Source: Rouxiella badensis
Lineage (GTDB): Bacteria; Pseudomonadota; Gammaproteobacteria; Enterobacterales; Enterobacteriaceae
DNA: 64,000 nt
Direction of reading: 5' to 3'
NCBI RefSeq assembly: GCF_002093665.1
Contig: NZ_MRWE01000019.1
Coordinates: 1 to 64,000 of the forward strand
Part shown: in pieces, positions 18,405-28,167 of the stretch
How the letters are laid out: every line of letters starts with the position of its first letter
Numbering within the stretch: position 1 is the stretch's first letter
Notes under the pieces: generated by a model
Database searches by the model: none
Told to the model about the DNA's origin: nothing
What the model saw: the letters and a program-made list of their open reading frames with translations, nothing else
Translations under genes and position numbers: made by a program

Positions 18405-18526
18405 GTTATCGCTTGTATTTGTATATGTTAGCATGACTCATCGATCTGTTGCAGCATCCACGCTTGCGGATCCGCTACACCGCCATTTTGGCTACGATTC
18501 AAATGACTTTTGGTATAAAAACTTGC

Positions 18527-19789
18527 ATGGATAAGCCCTCTATTTTATTGAATTTTAGTTTACTGAAAACGCACCCTGACTTCCGGTCAGTATTCTGTGC
18601 ACGCTTTATTTCTATTCTGGCGCTTGGCCTGCTCGGCATTGCTCTGCCGGTGCAGATACAGGCGTTAACCGGCTCTACCCTGCTGGTGGGGCTGGCGGTA
18701 ACGCTGGCGGGGAGCGGGATGTTTGTCGGGCTGCTGATGGGCGGCGTCATGGCCGACCGCTACGAACGCCGCCGGTTGATTCTTTTTGCCCGATCCACCT
18801 GCGGTCTCGGTTTTGTCGGTTTGTGCGTTAACGCTGCCATGCCTTCCCCTTCGCTGGCGGTTATTTATTTCCTGTCCGTCTGGGACGGCTTCTTTGGCGC
18901 AGTGGGCGTGACCGCGCTGCTGGCCGCAACGCCTGCGCTAGTGGGGCGTGAGAACCTAGTGCAGGCGGGGGCCTTGAACATGCTGACCGTGCGCTTCGGC
19001 TCGATCCTTTCGCCTGCCATCGGCGGCCTGATCATCGCCAGCGGCGGCGTAGTGTGGAACTATGGTCTGGCGGCGCTTGGCACGCTGCTGACCTTGCTGC
19101 CTATCCTGCAATTGCCGCAGCTCGCACCGCCGCCGCAGCCGAGGGAACATCCGCTGCGGGCGCTGATGAGCGGATTCCGCTTCCTGTTGCAGAACAAGAT
19201 TATCGGCATGGTGGCGCTGATTGGTGCGCTCTTGACGATGGCCAGCGCGGTTCGCGTGCTCTATCCGGCGCTTTCCGGGCAATGGCACGTTGACCCGTCG
19301 CGGCTGGGGTTAATGTATGCAGCGGTTCCTTTGGGGGCGGCCATTGGTGCCTTTACTAGCGGTCGGGTGGCCGGCGTGGCGCGTCCCGGCTGGATGATGC
19401 TGATGACTGCCATTGCCTCATTTGTTGCCGTCGGCCTGTTTAGCCTGATGCCGTGGTATAGCACTGCGCTGCTGTGTCTGGTGATTTTTGGTTATCTGAG
19501 CGCCATCAATTCTTTGCTGCAATATGGGCTGATTCAGCGCCTGACGCCAGATGAGTATTTAGGACGAATCAACGGATTATGGACGGCGCAGAACGTCACG
19601 GGTGATGCGTTGGGCGCGCTGCTGCTTGGCTCGATGGGGTCTATTATGCTGCCCGCCGTTAGCTCGGCGAGTTTTGGGCTGGGGGCGGCGATCGTTGGCA
19701 TCGTATTGGCCTTCTTTATGCGTGCACTGCGCAACGTCAGCCAGGGCGAGGTGGGAGCGGTTCAAAATCTGACGCGTTCGGTGAAGTAA
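18527..19789 (+). CDS. entS: Enterobactin exporter EntS
   Basis: A major facilitator superfamily proton antiporter that exports enterobactin to the periplasm. 420 residues, twelve hydrophobic segments. Close match to E. coli EntS (416) from [17 protein letters not shown] onward, with the MFS loop motif [12 protein letters not shown] and late block [16 protein letters not shown]. The start at 18527 is set by alignment to EntS; the frame stays open to 18449, with another ATG at 18503, and no strong Shine-Dalgarno decides. Divergent from fepD under a shared Fur box. Confidence 0.93.
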   Translation: MDKPSILLNFSLLKTHPDFRSVFCARFISILALGLLGIALPVQIQALTGSTLLVGLAVTLAGSGMFVGLLMGGVMADRYERRRLILFARSTCGLGFVGLCVNAAMPSPSLAVIYFLSVWDGFFGAVGVTALLAATPALVGRENLVQAGALNMLTVRFGSILSPAIGGLIIASGGVVWNYGLAALGTLLTLLPILQLPQLAPPPQPREHPLRALMSGFRFLLQNKIIGMVALIGALLTMASAVRVLYPALSGQWHVDPSRLGLMYAAVPLGAAIGAFTSGRVAGVARPGWMMLMTAIASFVAVGLFSLMPWYSTALLCLVIFGYLSAINSLLQYGLIQRLTPDEYLGRINGLWTAQNVTGDALGALLLGSMGSIMLPAVSSASFGLGAAIVGIVLAFFMRALRNVSQGEVGAVQNLTRSVK

Positions 19790-19797
19790 CGTTAACC

Positions 19798-19824
19798 GCG
19801 GGCCAGCGTCAAACTCCGGCCCGC
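19798..19824. terminator. Hairpin between entS and fepB
   Basis: A perfect 7-bp GC stem (gcgggcc / ggcccgc) in the 44-base convergent gap; a short T stretch follows on the plus side. Probable shared terminator. Confidence 0.55.
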
Positions 19825-19833
19825 TGCGCAGTT

Positions 19834-20799
19834 TTAGTGACTGCTAAACTGTTTTTCTAACTGCGTTAGCACATTGCTGGCGCTGTAGTAATCCAATCTG
19901 AAAGTATCATCACCTAACGCATAGACCTGCTTGCCTTGTACCGCAGGCAAGTGGCTCAAGAACACGTTTCCTTCCACACGCTGCACGTCATTTTTATCGC
20001 CAGCAAACAGCAGCAGCGTTTTGCCGTTCAGGCCGGCCGCCATATTTTCCCCTGCTAACTGCAGGATATCCTTACGCACGCCCTGCGACTGGCCGCTAGC
20101 AGCATTGGCCGGCGGTTGTGCGAGCGTAAAGCCCAACTGTTGCAGCATCTGCCCCTGTGGGGAAGCCGGTGTCCACAGATTGGCCGCTTTACCGTCTGGA
20201 CGATAAACCAAGGCAGAAACCGGCTGTGGCGGCAGGTGAATGCTCGCCTTCACCGCTTTCTCACGTGCGTCAAAGCGGGCAACCGCTTTGGCGGCCTGGT
20301 CCTCCTTGCCCGTCGCCTGGCCTAACTCCTGCGCCAGCTCCTGCCAGCTTTTATCGTCGTAGTTGACCACCAATACCGGCGCAACGGCCGACAGCTGGTC
20401 GTAAAGTTTTATCGCCGAGTCACCGCCGGTGGCGGCCACGACGATCAGATCCGGCGCAGCTCCGGCGATCGCTTCAGCATTGGGTTCACCGATATACAGG
20501 CGCTGCACGCCGCGCTGTTTGGCGACGTCACCCCATTGGCGGAAAAAACCCTGAGCGTCGGCGATTCGCGTGTTTGGGCTAGTCGCTCCACTGGCAACAA
20601 CGGGGGCATCAATAGCCAAAAGCGTGCCGGTCACGGTCACGCTGGTGGAAACAATGCGCTGTGGAGCGTGCTGGAGCGTAATCGTACCCCGCGAGGTTTT
20701 AATCTCCCTCGGCCAACCGTCAGCGGCGTGGGCCGAAGCCGTTAAAGTAAAAAATACTCCCAAAATTACTGCCAGTTGGCGAAAACCTGTCCACTTCAT
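19834..20799 (-). CDS. fepB: Ferric enterobactin periplasmic binding protein FepB
   Basis: The periplasmic protein that carries ferric-enterobactin from the outer membrane to FepDG. 321 residues. Signal peptide about 1-26 ends SAHAA. The rest is a helical-backbone metal receptor (TroA-like) fold with [20 protein letters not shown] and a long central helix. ATG at 20799 with AAGG 8 bases upstream is preferred over an in-frame TTG two codons earlier. Divergent from entC under a tandem Fur region. Confidence 0.95.
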   Translation of the reverse strand: MKWTGFRQLAVILGVFFTLTASAHAADGWPREIKTSRGTITLQHAPQRIVSTSVTVTGTLLAIDAPVVASGATSPNTRIADAQGFFRQWGDVAKQRGVQRLYIGEPNAEAIAGAAPDLIVVAATGGDSAIKLYDQLSAVAPVLVVNYDDKSWQELAQELGQATGKEDQAAKAVARFDAREKAVKASIHLPPQPVSALVYRPDGKAANLWTPASPQGQMLQQLGFTLAQPPANAASGQSQGVRKDILQLAGENMAAGLNGKTLLLFAGDKNDVQRVEGNVFLSHLPAVQGKQVYALGDDTFRLDYYSASNVLTQLEKQFSSH

Positions 20800-20934
20800 T
20801 TTCAAAACCTTAAATGTGAGTAACTGCCGGTTTCAGTCGGTTGCGAGCAATACCAGAGCGGATGAATCGTGCCGGACTGAATTCTCGCGCATTGACACTG
20901 ATAAATGCATAACGTACTTTAAACATGTTTAAAT

Positions 20935-20970
20935 ACAAATGATAATAATTATCATGAGAATTATCATTAT
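20935..20970. promoter_or_regulatory. Tandem Fur-box region between fepB and entC
   Basis: Positions 20940-20954 read TGATAATAATTATCA, a perfect 7-1-7 Fur inverted repeat. A second partial array of GATAAT-type hexamers follows immediately, to about 20970. It lies 36 bases before entC and 136 before fepB, so it should control both directions. Confidence 0.9.
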
Positions 20971-20989
20971 ATCACGTAGGATTATACAG

Positions 20990-22192
20990 ATGGATACTGT
21001 GTTGAAAACGTTCGATTTTGCCGATGGGCAGCAAGACCTTGAAAGCGTAAACGTTGCCGAACTTTCCCCTACCTCGGGCTTTTTCTTTACCTCGCCATAC
21101 CGAAGTCTTAGTACGGAAGGTTGTCTGGTCAAAATTTCAGAACCTGCTGCCGATGGCGACGTTATGGGTGGCAAGTTCCAGCAGGCCATTGAGGCCGCTT
21201 TTTCCGACGCACGTGCGGCAGGCATAAAACACCCTGTACTGTGCGGCGCGATTCCCTTCGATAAACGCCAACCTTCGGCGCTTTTCGTGCCACAGAAGAC
21301 CCGCTGGCTCGCGCGCGATGCCGCGATGTCCGTCGCCACGCAGGCCGAATCTTCTTTGCCAGAGATCCTCACCAAAAACGAATTGCCTGGGCAAGACGTG
21401 TTTATGCAGATGGTCAGCGATGCGGTGCAGGCGATGAACGACGGAAAGCTGGACAAAACGGTGCTGTCGCGTCTGCTCGAGATAAAAACCTGTGAGCCGG
21501 TGGCGCGTCCGGTGCTGCTGAGTCGGGTTGTCAGTCAGAATCCAAACGGCTATCACTTCCATGTCCCGCTCGAGAAGGGGGCGCTGATCGGTGCGAGCCC
21601 GGAGCTGCTGCTGCGTAAACACGGCAATAAGTTCCACTCCAATCCGCTAGCCGGTTCCACCCGCCGAGAGAGCCATCCGAAAAAGGATAGGGAAGTCAGC
21701 CGCGCGCTGCTTGAGTCTGGTAAAGACCTTTATGAGCATCGCATCGTCACTGAAGGGATGGGTAAGGTGCTGAAGAGCCGCAGCCGTGCCCTGGATATCC
21801 CGTCTTCCCCTGAATTGCTGAGCACCGCGACGCTCTGGCACCTCTCGACGCCGATTAATGGTGAAGTCCAGGACGCGCAGGAGAACGCATTGTCGCTCGC
21901 CTGCCTGCTGCACCCGACGCCTGCGCTGTGCGGGACACCAACGTTGGTTGCCCGAGATCTGATAGAACAGCTTGAACCTTTCGATCGTGGGCTATTCGGC
22001 GGGATCGTCGGCTGGTGTGACGATCGTGGCAACGGTGAGTGGGTTGTCACCATTCGCTGCGGCACGGTCAGCGACGATCGGGTGCGCCTGTTTGCGGGGG
22101 CGGGCATTGTTCCCGACTCCTCACCCGAATCCGAGTGGCGCGAAACTGGCGTCAAACTCAATACCATGCTGCGCGCATTTGGTCTGAATTAA
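20990..22192 (+). CDS. entC: Isochorismate synthase EntC
   Basis: Converts chorismate to isochorismate, the first committed step of 2,3-dihydroxybenzoate synthesis. 400 residues of the chorismate-binding family. Conserved blocks include [10 protein letters not shown], the [10 protein letters not shown] loop, [10 protein letters not shown] and the Mg-binding region near [12 protein letters not shown]. The ATG at 20990 has TAGGA 9 bases upstream; frame upstream of it is encoded by the Fur-box DNA and is not part of the protein. First gene of entCEBA. Confidence 0.96.
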   Translation: MDTVLKTFDFADGQQDLESVNVAELSPTSGFFFTSPYRSLSTEGCLVKISEPAADGDVMGGKFQQAIEAAFSDARAAGIKHPVLCGAIPFDKRQPSALFVPQKTRWLARDAAMSVATQAESSLPEILTKNELPGQDVFMQMVSDAVQAMNDGKLDKTVLSRLLEIKTCEPVARPVLLSRVVSQNPNGYHFHVPLEKGALIGASPELLLRKHGNKFHSNPLAGSTRRESHPKKDREVSRALLESGKDLYEHRIVTEGMGKVLKSRSRALDIPSSPELLSTATLWHLSTPINGEVQDAQENALSLACLLHPTPALCGTPTLVARDLIEQLEPFDRGLFGGIVGWCDDRGNGEWVVTIRCGTVSDDRVRLFAGAGIVPDSSPESEWRETGVKLNTMLRAFGLN

Positions 22193-22221
22193 CGACAGAA
22201 ACTGACGTTCGAGAAAATACT

Positions 22222-23850
22222 ATGAGCATTGCCTTTACCGCCTGGCCGGAGAATCTTGCACGGCTTTACCGCGAACGCGGTTACTGGATTGATAAACCCC
22301 TGATCGACATCTTGACGCGTCAGGCCAATAACGACCACGTCGCGATGATTGATGCGGCGGGCAGCATGACCTATCGCGAGCTTGAGAAGCAGTCCAATCA
22401 ACTGGCGGGCGCCCTGCGCCGCCGCGGACTGACCTCGGGTGACACCGCGCTCGTTCAGCTTGGCAACGTAAACGAATTTTATGTCGTGTTCTTTGCGCTG
22501 CTGAAAATTGGAGTGGTGCCGGTGAATGCACTGTTCAGCCATCAGCGTACCGAGCTCCAGTCCTATGCCAGCCAAATCAAGCCAGCCCTGCTGATTGCCG
22601 ACCGCAGTCATGCACTGTTTGGCGACGATGCCTTCCTTGATACGTTTCTGGGTCAGCACCCGTCCTTACGGCAGGTTGCGCTGCGCGGTGCGCAGTCGGA
22701 AGAACAATCACTGGCGGCGTGGATTAGCGAACAGCAGGCAACGTTTACTGCCTCGCCAACCGCCGCCGATCGGGTCGCCTTTTTCCAGCTTTCGGGGGGC
22801 AGCACCGGTACGCCGAAGCTGATTCCACGGACCCATAACGACTACTACTACAGTATTCGCCTGAGCGTTGAGGTGTGCCGATTCAATAGCGAAACGCGTT
22901 ACCTCTGTGCGCTGCCGATTGCCCACAACTATCCGATGAGCTCACCAGGTGCGCTCGGTGTGTTTTACGGTGGCGGTCAGATGGTGCTGGCGGCGGATCC
23001 GAGTGCGCTGGTGTGCTTCCAGCTGATTGAAAAGCATCAGATTAATGTGACGGCGCTGGTCCCTCCTGCGGTTACGCTGTGGCTACAGGCCATTGAAGAA
23101 TGGGGCAGCAACCAGGCGCTGAGCAGCCTTAAGCTGTTGCAGGTCGGCGGCGCCAAGCTGGGGGAAACGCTGGCGGCACGCATTCAGAATGAGATTGGCT
23201 GCCAGCTACAGCAGGTATTCGGCATGGCAGAAGGGTTGGTGAATTACACCCGTCTGGATGATGACGAGCAGCATATCCTGACCACGCAGGGCTATCCGAT
23301 GTCACCGGACGACGAGCTCTGGGTCGCCGATGAACAGGGTAATTCTTTGCCAGCCGGGCAAGTCGGTCGCCTGATGACGCGTGGCCCATACACCTTCCGC
23401 GGCTACTACAACAGCCCTGAACATAACGCTGAAGCCTTTGATGACAACGGTTTCTACTGTTCTGGCGATCTGATTTCACTGACTGAAGATGGTTACGTGA
23501 AGGTTGAGGGGCGTCTGAAGGACCAGATAAACCGCGGTGGCGAGAAGATTGCGGCAGAAGAGATTGAGAATCTGCTGCTGCGCCATGCTGACATCGTCAA
23601 TGCGGCGCTGGTTTCCATGCCCGACGAGCTGATGGGCGAGAAGAGCTGTGCGTTTATCGTCTCAAACGTCGAGCTGAAATCTCCCGCTTTGCGTCGTCAT
23701 CTGCGCGAGCAAGGCATAGCCGAATTCAAGCTGCCTGACCGCTTTATTCGCGTCGAACGGCTTCCGCTGACCCCGGTCGGCAAAATAGATAAAAAGCTTT
23801 TGCGCCAAACATTTGAAGCGCAATCACCGATCAAGACTTCTGGAGAATAA
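22222..23850 (+). CDS. entE: 2,3-dihydroxybenzoate-AMP ligase EntE
   Basis: Activates 2,3-dihydroxybenzoate as the adenylate and loads it on the EntB carrier domain. 542 residues, ANL family: P-loop [11 protein letters not shown], aryl-acid A-domain motif [28 protein letters not shown], and C-terminal lysine region [12 protein letters not shown]. The start [12 protein letters not shown] is chosen by homology; a longer frame runs back into entC. 29 bases after entC, 3 before entB. Confidence 0.96.
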   Translation: MSIAFTAWPENLARLYRERGYWIDKPLIDILTRQANNDHVAMIDAAGSMTYRELEKQSNQLAGALRRRGLTSGDTALVQLGNVNEFYVVFFALLKIGVVPVNALFSHQRTELQSYASQIKPALLIADRSHALFGDDAFLDTFLGQHPSLRQVALRGAQSEEQSLAAWISEQQATFTASPTAADRVAFFQLSGGSTGTPKLIPRTHNDYYYSIRLSVEVCRFNSETRYLCALPIAHNYPMSSPGALGVFYGGGQMVLAADPSALVCFQLIEKHQINVTALVPPAVTLWLQAIEEWGSNQALSSLKLLQVGGAKLGETLAARIQNEIGCQLQQVFGMAEGLVNYTRLDDDEQHILTTQGYPMSPDDELWVADEQGNSLPAGQVGRLMTRGPYTFRGYYNSPEHNAEAFDDNGFYCSGDLISLTEDGYVKVEGRLKDQINRGGEKIAAEEIENLLLRHADIVNAALVSMPDELMGEKSCAFIVSNVELKSPALRRHLREQGIAEFKLPDRFIRVERLPLTPVGKIDKKLLRQTFEAQSPIKTSGE

Positions 23851-23853
23851 ACG

Positions 23854-24717
23854 ATGGCCATTCCAAAACTCGATTCTTATGCGCTGCCGACCGTTGCCGA
23901 ACTGCCGACCAACAAGGTGCAATGGGAGCTGGAACCCTCGCGTGCTGCGCTGCTGATTCACGATATGCAGCAATACTTCCTCAATTTCTGGGGAGAGGAT
24001 AGCCCGCTGGTCAAGCAGGTTGTTGAAAATATTGCCAACCTTCGCAGCTACTGCAAAGCGCAGGGTATCCCGGTATTTTACACCGCTCAGCCAAACAATC
24101 AGAGTGATGAAGACCGTGCGCTGCTTAACGACATGTGGGGACCGGGGCTGAATAAGCACCCTGAACAGCAGGCGGTCGTTGCTGCACTGGCACCGGACGA
24201 AGACGACCAGGTGTTAGTAAAATGGCGTTACAGCGCCTTCCACCGTTCGCCGTTGCAGGAAATCTTGCAGGAGACCGGCCGCGACCAGCTGATTATCTGC
24301 GGCGTCTACGCGCATATCGGTTGTCTGACGACGGCTATCGACGGCTTTATGCGTAATATTCAGCCGTTCATGGTGGCCGATGGTCTGGCCGACTTCTCGC
24401 GCGATGAGCATCTGATGGCGCTTCGTTATACTGCGGGCCGCTGCGGCCGCGTGGTAATGACCGAAGATTTGGTGGGTGCCAAAGGTGAAAGCATTAGCCT
24501 TGAGCAGCTGCGCCGTGAAATCTTGCCGTTGCTCGACGAAGACAGTGAAGATTTGGATAACGACGACAACCTGATCGACTACGGTCTCGATTCTGTTCGC
24601 ATCATGGCGCTCGCGACGCGTTGGCGTAAAATTCGTGAAGACATCGACTTCGTGGCGCTGGCCAAAACGCCGACCCTCAATGGCTGGTTCAAGCTGTTGT
24701 CGGGAGAGAAGGCCTGA
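23854..24717 (+). CDS. entB: Isochorismatase / aryl carrier protein EntB
   Basis: A bifunctional 287-residue protein. Residues about 1-207 are an isochorismatase (IHDMQQYFLNFW, CGVYAHIGCLTTAID) that makes 2,3-dihydro-2,3-dihydroxybenzoate. Residues about 210-285 are the aryl carrier domain, with phosphopantetheine Ser in DYGLDSVRIM. Its stop overlaps entA by one base (TGATG). Confidence 0.97.
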   Translation: MAIPKLDSYALPTVAELPTNKVQWELEPSRAALLIHDMQQYFLNFWGEDSPLVKQVVENIANLRSYCKAQGIPVFYTAQPNNQSDEDRALLNDMWGPGLNKHPEQQAVVAALAPDEDDQVLVKWRYSAFHRSPLQEILQETGRDQLIICGVYAHIGCLTTAIDGFMRNIQPFMVADGLADFSRDEHLMALRYTAGRCGRVVMTEDLVGAKGESISLEQLRREILPLLDEDSEDLDNDDNLIDYGLDSVRIMALATRWRKIREDIDFVALAKTPTLNGWFKLLSGEKA

Positions 24718-25475
24718 TGGATAACGCGTTGGAATTTGCCAACAAGCGCGTCTGGGTCACTGGCGCGGGGCAGGGTATTGGCTACACGACCGCGCTGGCA
24801 TTCGTTAAAGCGGGCGCTGAGGTGGTTGGCTTCGACAAGAATTTTAACGAGGGTGATTATCCTTTCCGCACCGAGGTGCTTGATGTCACAGACGCCAAGG
24901 CGGCGCGTGAAGTTTGTCAACGGCTGCTGGCCGAGCGTGACGGGCTTGACGTACTGGTCAACGGCGCGGGTATCCTGCGCATGGGTGCAACCGATGAGCT
25001 GAGTGACGAGGACTGGCACGACTGTCTCGCGGTTAACGCTGGCGGAGCCTTCAACATGTTCCGTCATACGCTGCCCGTATTTCGTCGTCAGAAGCGGGGT
25101 GCGATCGTCAGCATTGCCTCAAACGCTGCCCACGTTCCGCGTATCGGCATGTCGGCCTACTGTGCATCAAAGGCCGCACTGCGCAGTCTCTGTCTGAGTG
25201 TGGGACTCGAGATGGCACCGTTCGGCGTGCGCTGTAATCTGGTCTCACCCGGTTCAACGGATACCCCGATGCAGCGTGGCATGTGGACCTCACCGGAGAG
25301 CGAACAGCTGACCATCGCTGGTTTTCCTGAGCAGTTCAAGCTCGGTATCCCTTTGGGCAAGATTGGCAAGCCGCAGGATGTCGCGGAGGCGGTATTATTT
25401 ATGGCTTCGGACCGTGCGGGGCATATCACCATGCAGGATATTGTTATCGACGGGGGAGCGACGCTGGCTGCCTGA
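24717..25475 (+). CDS. entA: 2,3-dihydro-2,3-dihydroxybenzoate dehydrogenase EntA
   Basis: A short-chain dehydrogenase (252 residues) that oxidises the EntB product to 2,3-dihydroxybenzoate with NAD+. It has the Rossmann motif VTGAGQGIGY, NGAG, and the catalytic Ser/Tyr-x3-Lys (SAYCASKAAL). It is the last gene of the operon: a terminator follows 31 bases later and no entH (ybdB) proofreading thioesterase is present. Confidence 0.96.
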   Translation: MDNALEFANKRVWVTGAGQGIGYTTALAFVKAGAEVVGFDKNFNEGDYPFRTEVLDVTDAKAAREVCQRLLAERDGLDVLVNGAGILRMGATDELSDEDWHDCLAVNAGGAFNMFRHTLPVFRRQKRGAIVSIASNAAHVPRIGMSAYCASKAALRSLCLSVGLEMAPFGVRCNLVSPGSTDTPMQRGMWTSPESEQLTIAGFPEQFKLGIPLGKIGKPQDVAEAVLFMASDRAGHITMQDIVIDGGATLAA

Positions 25476-25506
25476 ATATTATTGTTCGTTTCTGCAAGCC
25501 CACATA

Positions 25507-25528
25507 AACCCGCCGCGTGCGGGTTTTT
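25507..25528 (+). terminator. Terminator of entCEBA
   Basis: A 7-bp stem (aacccgc / gcgggtt) with a short loop followed by T residues, immediately after entA. Confidence 0.85.
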
Positions 25529-25543
25529 AATTATGGAGTTGTG

Positions 25544-25624
25544 ATGAAGAATGCTAAACCTGTGAGACATAAATCACAATTTTCTGAGGGATTATTTACC
25601 CCCGTTTTACTTTTTCCAACATAA
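25544..25624 (+). CDS. Possible 26-residue small protein
   Basis: An ATG preceded by GGAG at 7 bases opens a 26-codon frame (MKNAKPVRHKSQF..., ending in a hydrophobic-Pro tail). It sits right after the ent terminator. No family is recognised, and a frame of this length with a ribosome site can occur by chance. Confidence 0.2.
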   Translation: MKNAKPVRHKSQFSEGLFTPVLLFPT

Positions 25625-25894
25625 GCACTAAATGGATAACGCTAGGCGATATTTTTCTGTTTTAGACGCGGCCTTTTGCTGAGAGAGCGCACTATTTGTC
25701 AAGTTGATAACAGCAAAGCGTAATTTTAAAGTTAAAGATGAAAGTGAGTGATTTGATGAAGGACAACAGAAGTAAAGCGTGAAGATGCCGGGAAGGAGTA
25801 TGGCTGAAAAGTGAACATCACGTCACGTTTGACCAAACACCAACTCCATGATTCACATCAGAATAGTGAGTGTTTTTTCTTGTTTCAACGCGAA
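25625..25894. other. AT-rich intergenic region, nothing identified
   Basis: About 270 bases of low-GC DNA between the ent terminator and the glycosyltransferase stop. I see no gene, tRNA or clear terminator here. Confidence 0.6.
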
Positions 25895-26818
25895 TTACCA
25901 GGAGCGAATAAGTTTTTTAACTTTAATTAGCTTACGTTTATAGCTAATTCTGACCGCCGGATGGAGTAAGAACGGCAGCGTATCAACTTCCTCGATATTC
26001 TGTTTTATCGAGCTTCTGTCTTTCCATTTTGAAATCGTTAAATGATTTCGATTTATAAATTCAATCCAATGGCAAACCTGAAGAAATTTATAATCACCTT
26101 TCAGGACTAATGACATTTGGTCCAGTCCATTACGGCAGAGTTTAATTTTCTCTTCATCGAGATCGCTGGATAATGTATTACCATGTTTGAAATACATATA
26201 AGGACCTGTGGAAGAGAAATAAATATCCTTGCAGCTTTTTAATACCTCGGGAAATACGAAGGCATCTTCGTAGCAAATATAATTCGGAAATTTGCAGCGT
26301 AAAAGAATACTGCGCTTAATAAACTTGCCGATAAAGTGGGCCTGAAACGCCTGGTGAATGAGGTATTTCTTGATGGCAATATCGGTGGTGATCTGCTTGA
26401 GCTGCATAGGCTCGTGGTTCACCGGTGAAGAGCTGTCACGGACCTCGGTCAGCTTGGTTATCAGCATGTCTGGCTCGTTGGTGGTCAGGAAATTGATAAT
26501 TTCCACCAGGGAGTCGGGTTTGAGCTGGTCGTCGCCGTCAACCATGGTGATGTAGTCACCACGGGCCTGTGAGACACCGAAGTTCCTGACTTTACCGATG
26601 TTTTTAAAAGCGACGTTATACTGAACGACATTACTGCGGCCCGCGGCAAAGGCTTCGAAAAGGGCGGGCGTGTCGTCGGAAGAAGAGTCATTAATCAGCA
26701 CGAGTTCGCACTGAGGGAATTTATCCCCCATAGCTACCTGGATAGAGTTGAGGCAAGCTGTTAGGTACTTCGCACAGTTGTGCGCAGTCACGATAACACT
26801 CAAATCATAGTGTTTCAT
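25895..26818 (-). CDS. Family 2 glycosyltransferase
   Basis: A 307-residue GT-A fold enzyme. It starts with the GT2 nucleotide-sugar block LSVIVTAHNCAKYL, then VLINDSSSDDT and the metal-binding DxD as MVDGDDQL near residue 95. The C-terminal half is Lys-rich and has no TM helix, so the protein is cytoplasmic or peripheral. The donor and acceptor cannot be told; such enzymes extend LPS, capsule or teichoic-like polymers. It stands alone, with no other polysaccharide gene nearby, in DNA more AT-rich than its neighbours. This suggests horizontal acquisition or a remnant of a larger locus. Confidence 0.8.
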   Translation of the reverse strand: MKHYDLSVIVTAHNCAKYLTACLNSIQVAMGDKFPQCELVLINDSSSDDTPALFEAFAAGRSNVVQYNVAFKNIGKVRNFGVSQARGDYITMVDGDDQLKPDSLVEIINFLTTNEPDMLITKLTEVRDSSSPVNHEPMQLKQITTDIAIKKYLIHQAFQAHFIGKFIKRSILLRCKFPNYICYEDAFVFPEVLKSCKDIYFSSTGPYMYFKHGNTLSSDLDEEKIKLCRNGLDQMSLVLKGDYKFLQVCHWIEFINRNHLTISKWKDRSSIKQNIEEVDTLPFLLHPAVRISYKRKLIKVKKLIRSW

Positions 26819-27274
26819 TGTTATAATTTCTTAGGTTGCTAAGGTAATTGTTCTGTTCAGTCACTGCGTCATTAAGCATTTTAGCACTCCGCATCATGTC
26901 TGTCTTTCAGGTAATTAAACCAAGTCCAACTTAGATTAAGACAATAAAACGACGCCATCATTCATTTATTCTTTGCATGAAAGATAAAATTTTCAGTGTT
27001 TGACGAATATTTCAGAAAAAGAGTCTAACACGGTTAATCATAATAATAGTAGTTCTGACGCGTTTCGAGGGCTATGGGAAAAGGTTTAAATCTGTTTGCT
27101 ATTGGTCAATGCGGGTATGATACGAAAGCGGGTTGATTTTTCAGTGAAAGCGGAGAATGGGCGCGGGCTTTTTAATAAAAAAATTACAAATCGTCTGCCG
27201 TGTACCGGGGGGCTGAGGGCGTTCTAAGCGGGAAAACTAAGAAAGTTTAATGCAGAGTCTGTCGCTGTAAAAGC
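26819..27274. other. AT-rich intergenic region, nothing identified
   Basis: About 456 bases with many A/T runs between the glycosyltransferase start and the tRNA-Phe terminator. Its right part must hold sequences downstream of the tRNA and its left part the glycosyltransferase promoter, but no distinct element could be recognised. No integrase fragment is visible. Confidence 0.55.
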
Positions 27275-27300
27275 AAAAAACCCGCCATAGGCGGGTTCTT
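27275..27300 (-). terminator. Terminator of tRNA-Phe
   Basis: On the minus strand an 8-bp stem (aacccgcc / ggcgggtt) is followed by a T-rich tract, 8 bases past the tRNA CCA end. Confidence 0.88.
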
Positions 27301-27307
27301 CAGAATA

Positions 27308-27383
27308 TGGTGCCCGGACTCGGAATCGAACCAAGGACACGGGGATTTTCAATCCCCTGCTCTACCGACTGAGCTATCCGGGC
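27308..27383 (-). tRNA. pheU: tRNA-Phe (GAA)
   Basis: A 76-base cloverleaf: acceptor GCCCGGA / TCCGGGC, D arm with AGCTCAGTCGGTAGAGC, anticodon loop TTGAAAA (anticodon GAA), T loop GGTTCGATTCC and encoded CCA. It stands beside dicD, as pheU does in E. coli. Its 3' end points towards the glycosyltransferase and ent cluster, which matters because phe tRNA genes are common island integration sites. Confidence 0.98.
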
Positions 27384-27393
27384 AACGGGGCGC

Positions 27394-27422
27394 ATTAAAC
27401 CGTATTGCCCCTGCGCCGTCAA
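27394..27422 (-). promoter_or_regulatory. Promoter of tRNA-Phe
   Basis: On the minus strand TTGACG and TTTAAT are separated by 17 bases, followed by the GC-rich discriminator GCGCCCC typical of stringently controlled stable-RNA promoters. Confidence 0.85.
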
Positions 27423-27514
27423 CGCATTTATGCATTTAAACCTTCAAAACCTGACTGACTGCTGGCTTTTCAGACAAAAATCACAGAGCTGGGGCAAATT
27501 TCGTCATTTTGAAC

Positions 27515-28105
27515 TCAGGAAAGCGCACCGTGCTCACGACAGCGGGCGACGTTAAGCACGTCTTCAGCCAGTCTGCTTGCCACTTCAACGTCGTGAAGCT
27601 GGCGTTTGACTAATAGTCGGCTTAGACAGCCTTCAAGAATGAGCTCCATCTGGTGGGCAACCATTTCTGGGTCATCAGAACCCATTTCCTGTAGTAAAGA
27701 CAGAGTGTAGTTGAATGAGGCTGTTTTCTGCTGTTCGGCTAACTGGTGAATTGGAGATTCCCTGTCGGGATAAAAGCTGCACGCAGCGATAAACAGGCAT
27801 CCTGGGTAGCGGCTCTGCCTGACCTGTTCATTAAGTACTTTATAACGTGCCAGCAGCTTCTGAGGCGGCGTCAGCGTCTCATCTAACAGTAACTGACGAC
27901 GCCAAACCTCAATTTGCTCTCCGTGGTGTCTGAGGCTGTCATAGAGCAGTGCCTCGGCGTCCGGCCAAAAAAGCTTTAGCTCGTTTAAAGGGACATCGAC
28001 CAGGTCGGCTACCGACTCTAAAGACATTGTTGCCAGACCTCGTTGTTCCAATAGGTTGAGCGTTTGGTCTAGAACCTGTTCTCTTAGCACTTTTTTCCTC
28101 CTCAA
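27515..28105 (-). CDS. dicD: TetR-family regulator DicD (YjdC)
   Basis: A 196-residue TetR-type repressor. The N-terminal helix-turn-helix (about 8-50) includes [19 protein letters not shown]; the body includes the conserved [16 protein letters not shown], as in E. coli YjdC. In E. coli the protein has been named DicD, a division-related repressor; targets here are unknown. It lies 62 bases downstream of dsbD on the same strand, as in E. coli, and may be co-transcribed. Confidence 0.9.
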   Translation of the reverse strand: MRRKKVLREQVLDQTLNLLEQRGLATMSLESVADLVDVPLNELKLFWPDAEALLYDSLRHHGEQIEVWRRQLLLDETLTPPQKLLARYKVLNEQVRQSRYPGCLFIAACSFYPDRESPIHQLAEQQKTASFNYTLSLLQEMGSDDPEMVAHQMELILEGCLSRLLVKRQLHDVEVASRLAEDVLNVARCREHGALS

Positions 28106-28167
28106 AACTGGCGCTAATGGCGTTCACAGGGTGCTTCACCGCCAATAGCTCTGGGTATTAGTGTCGT

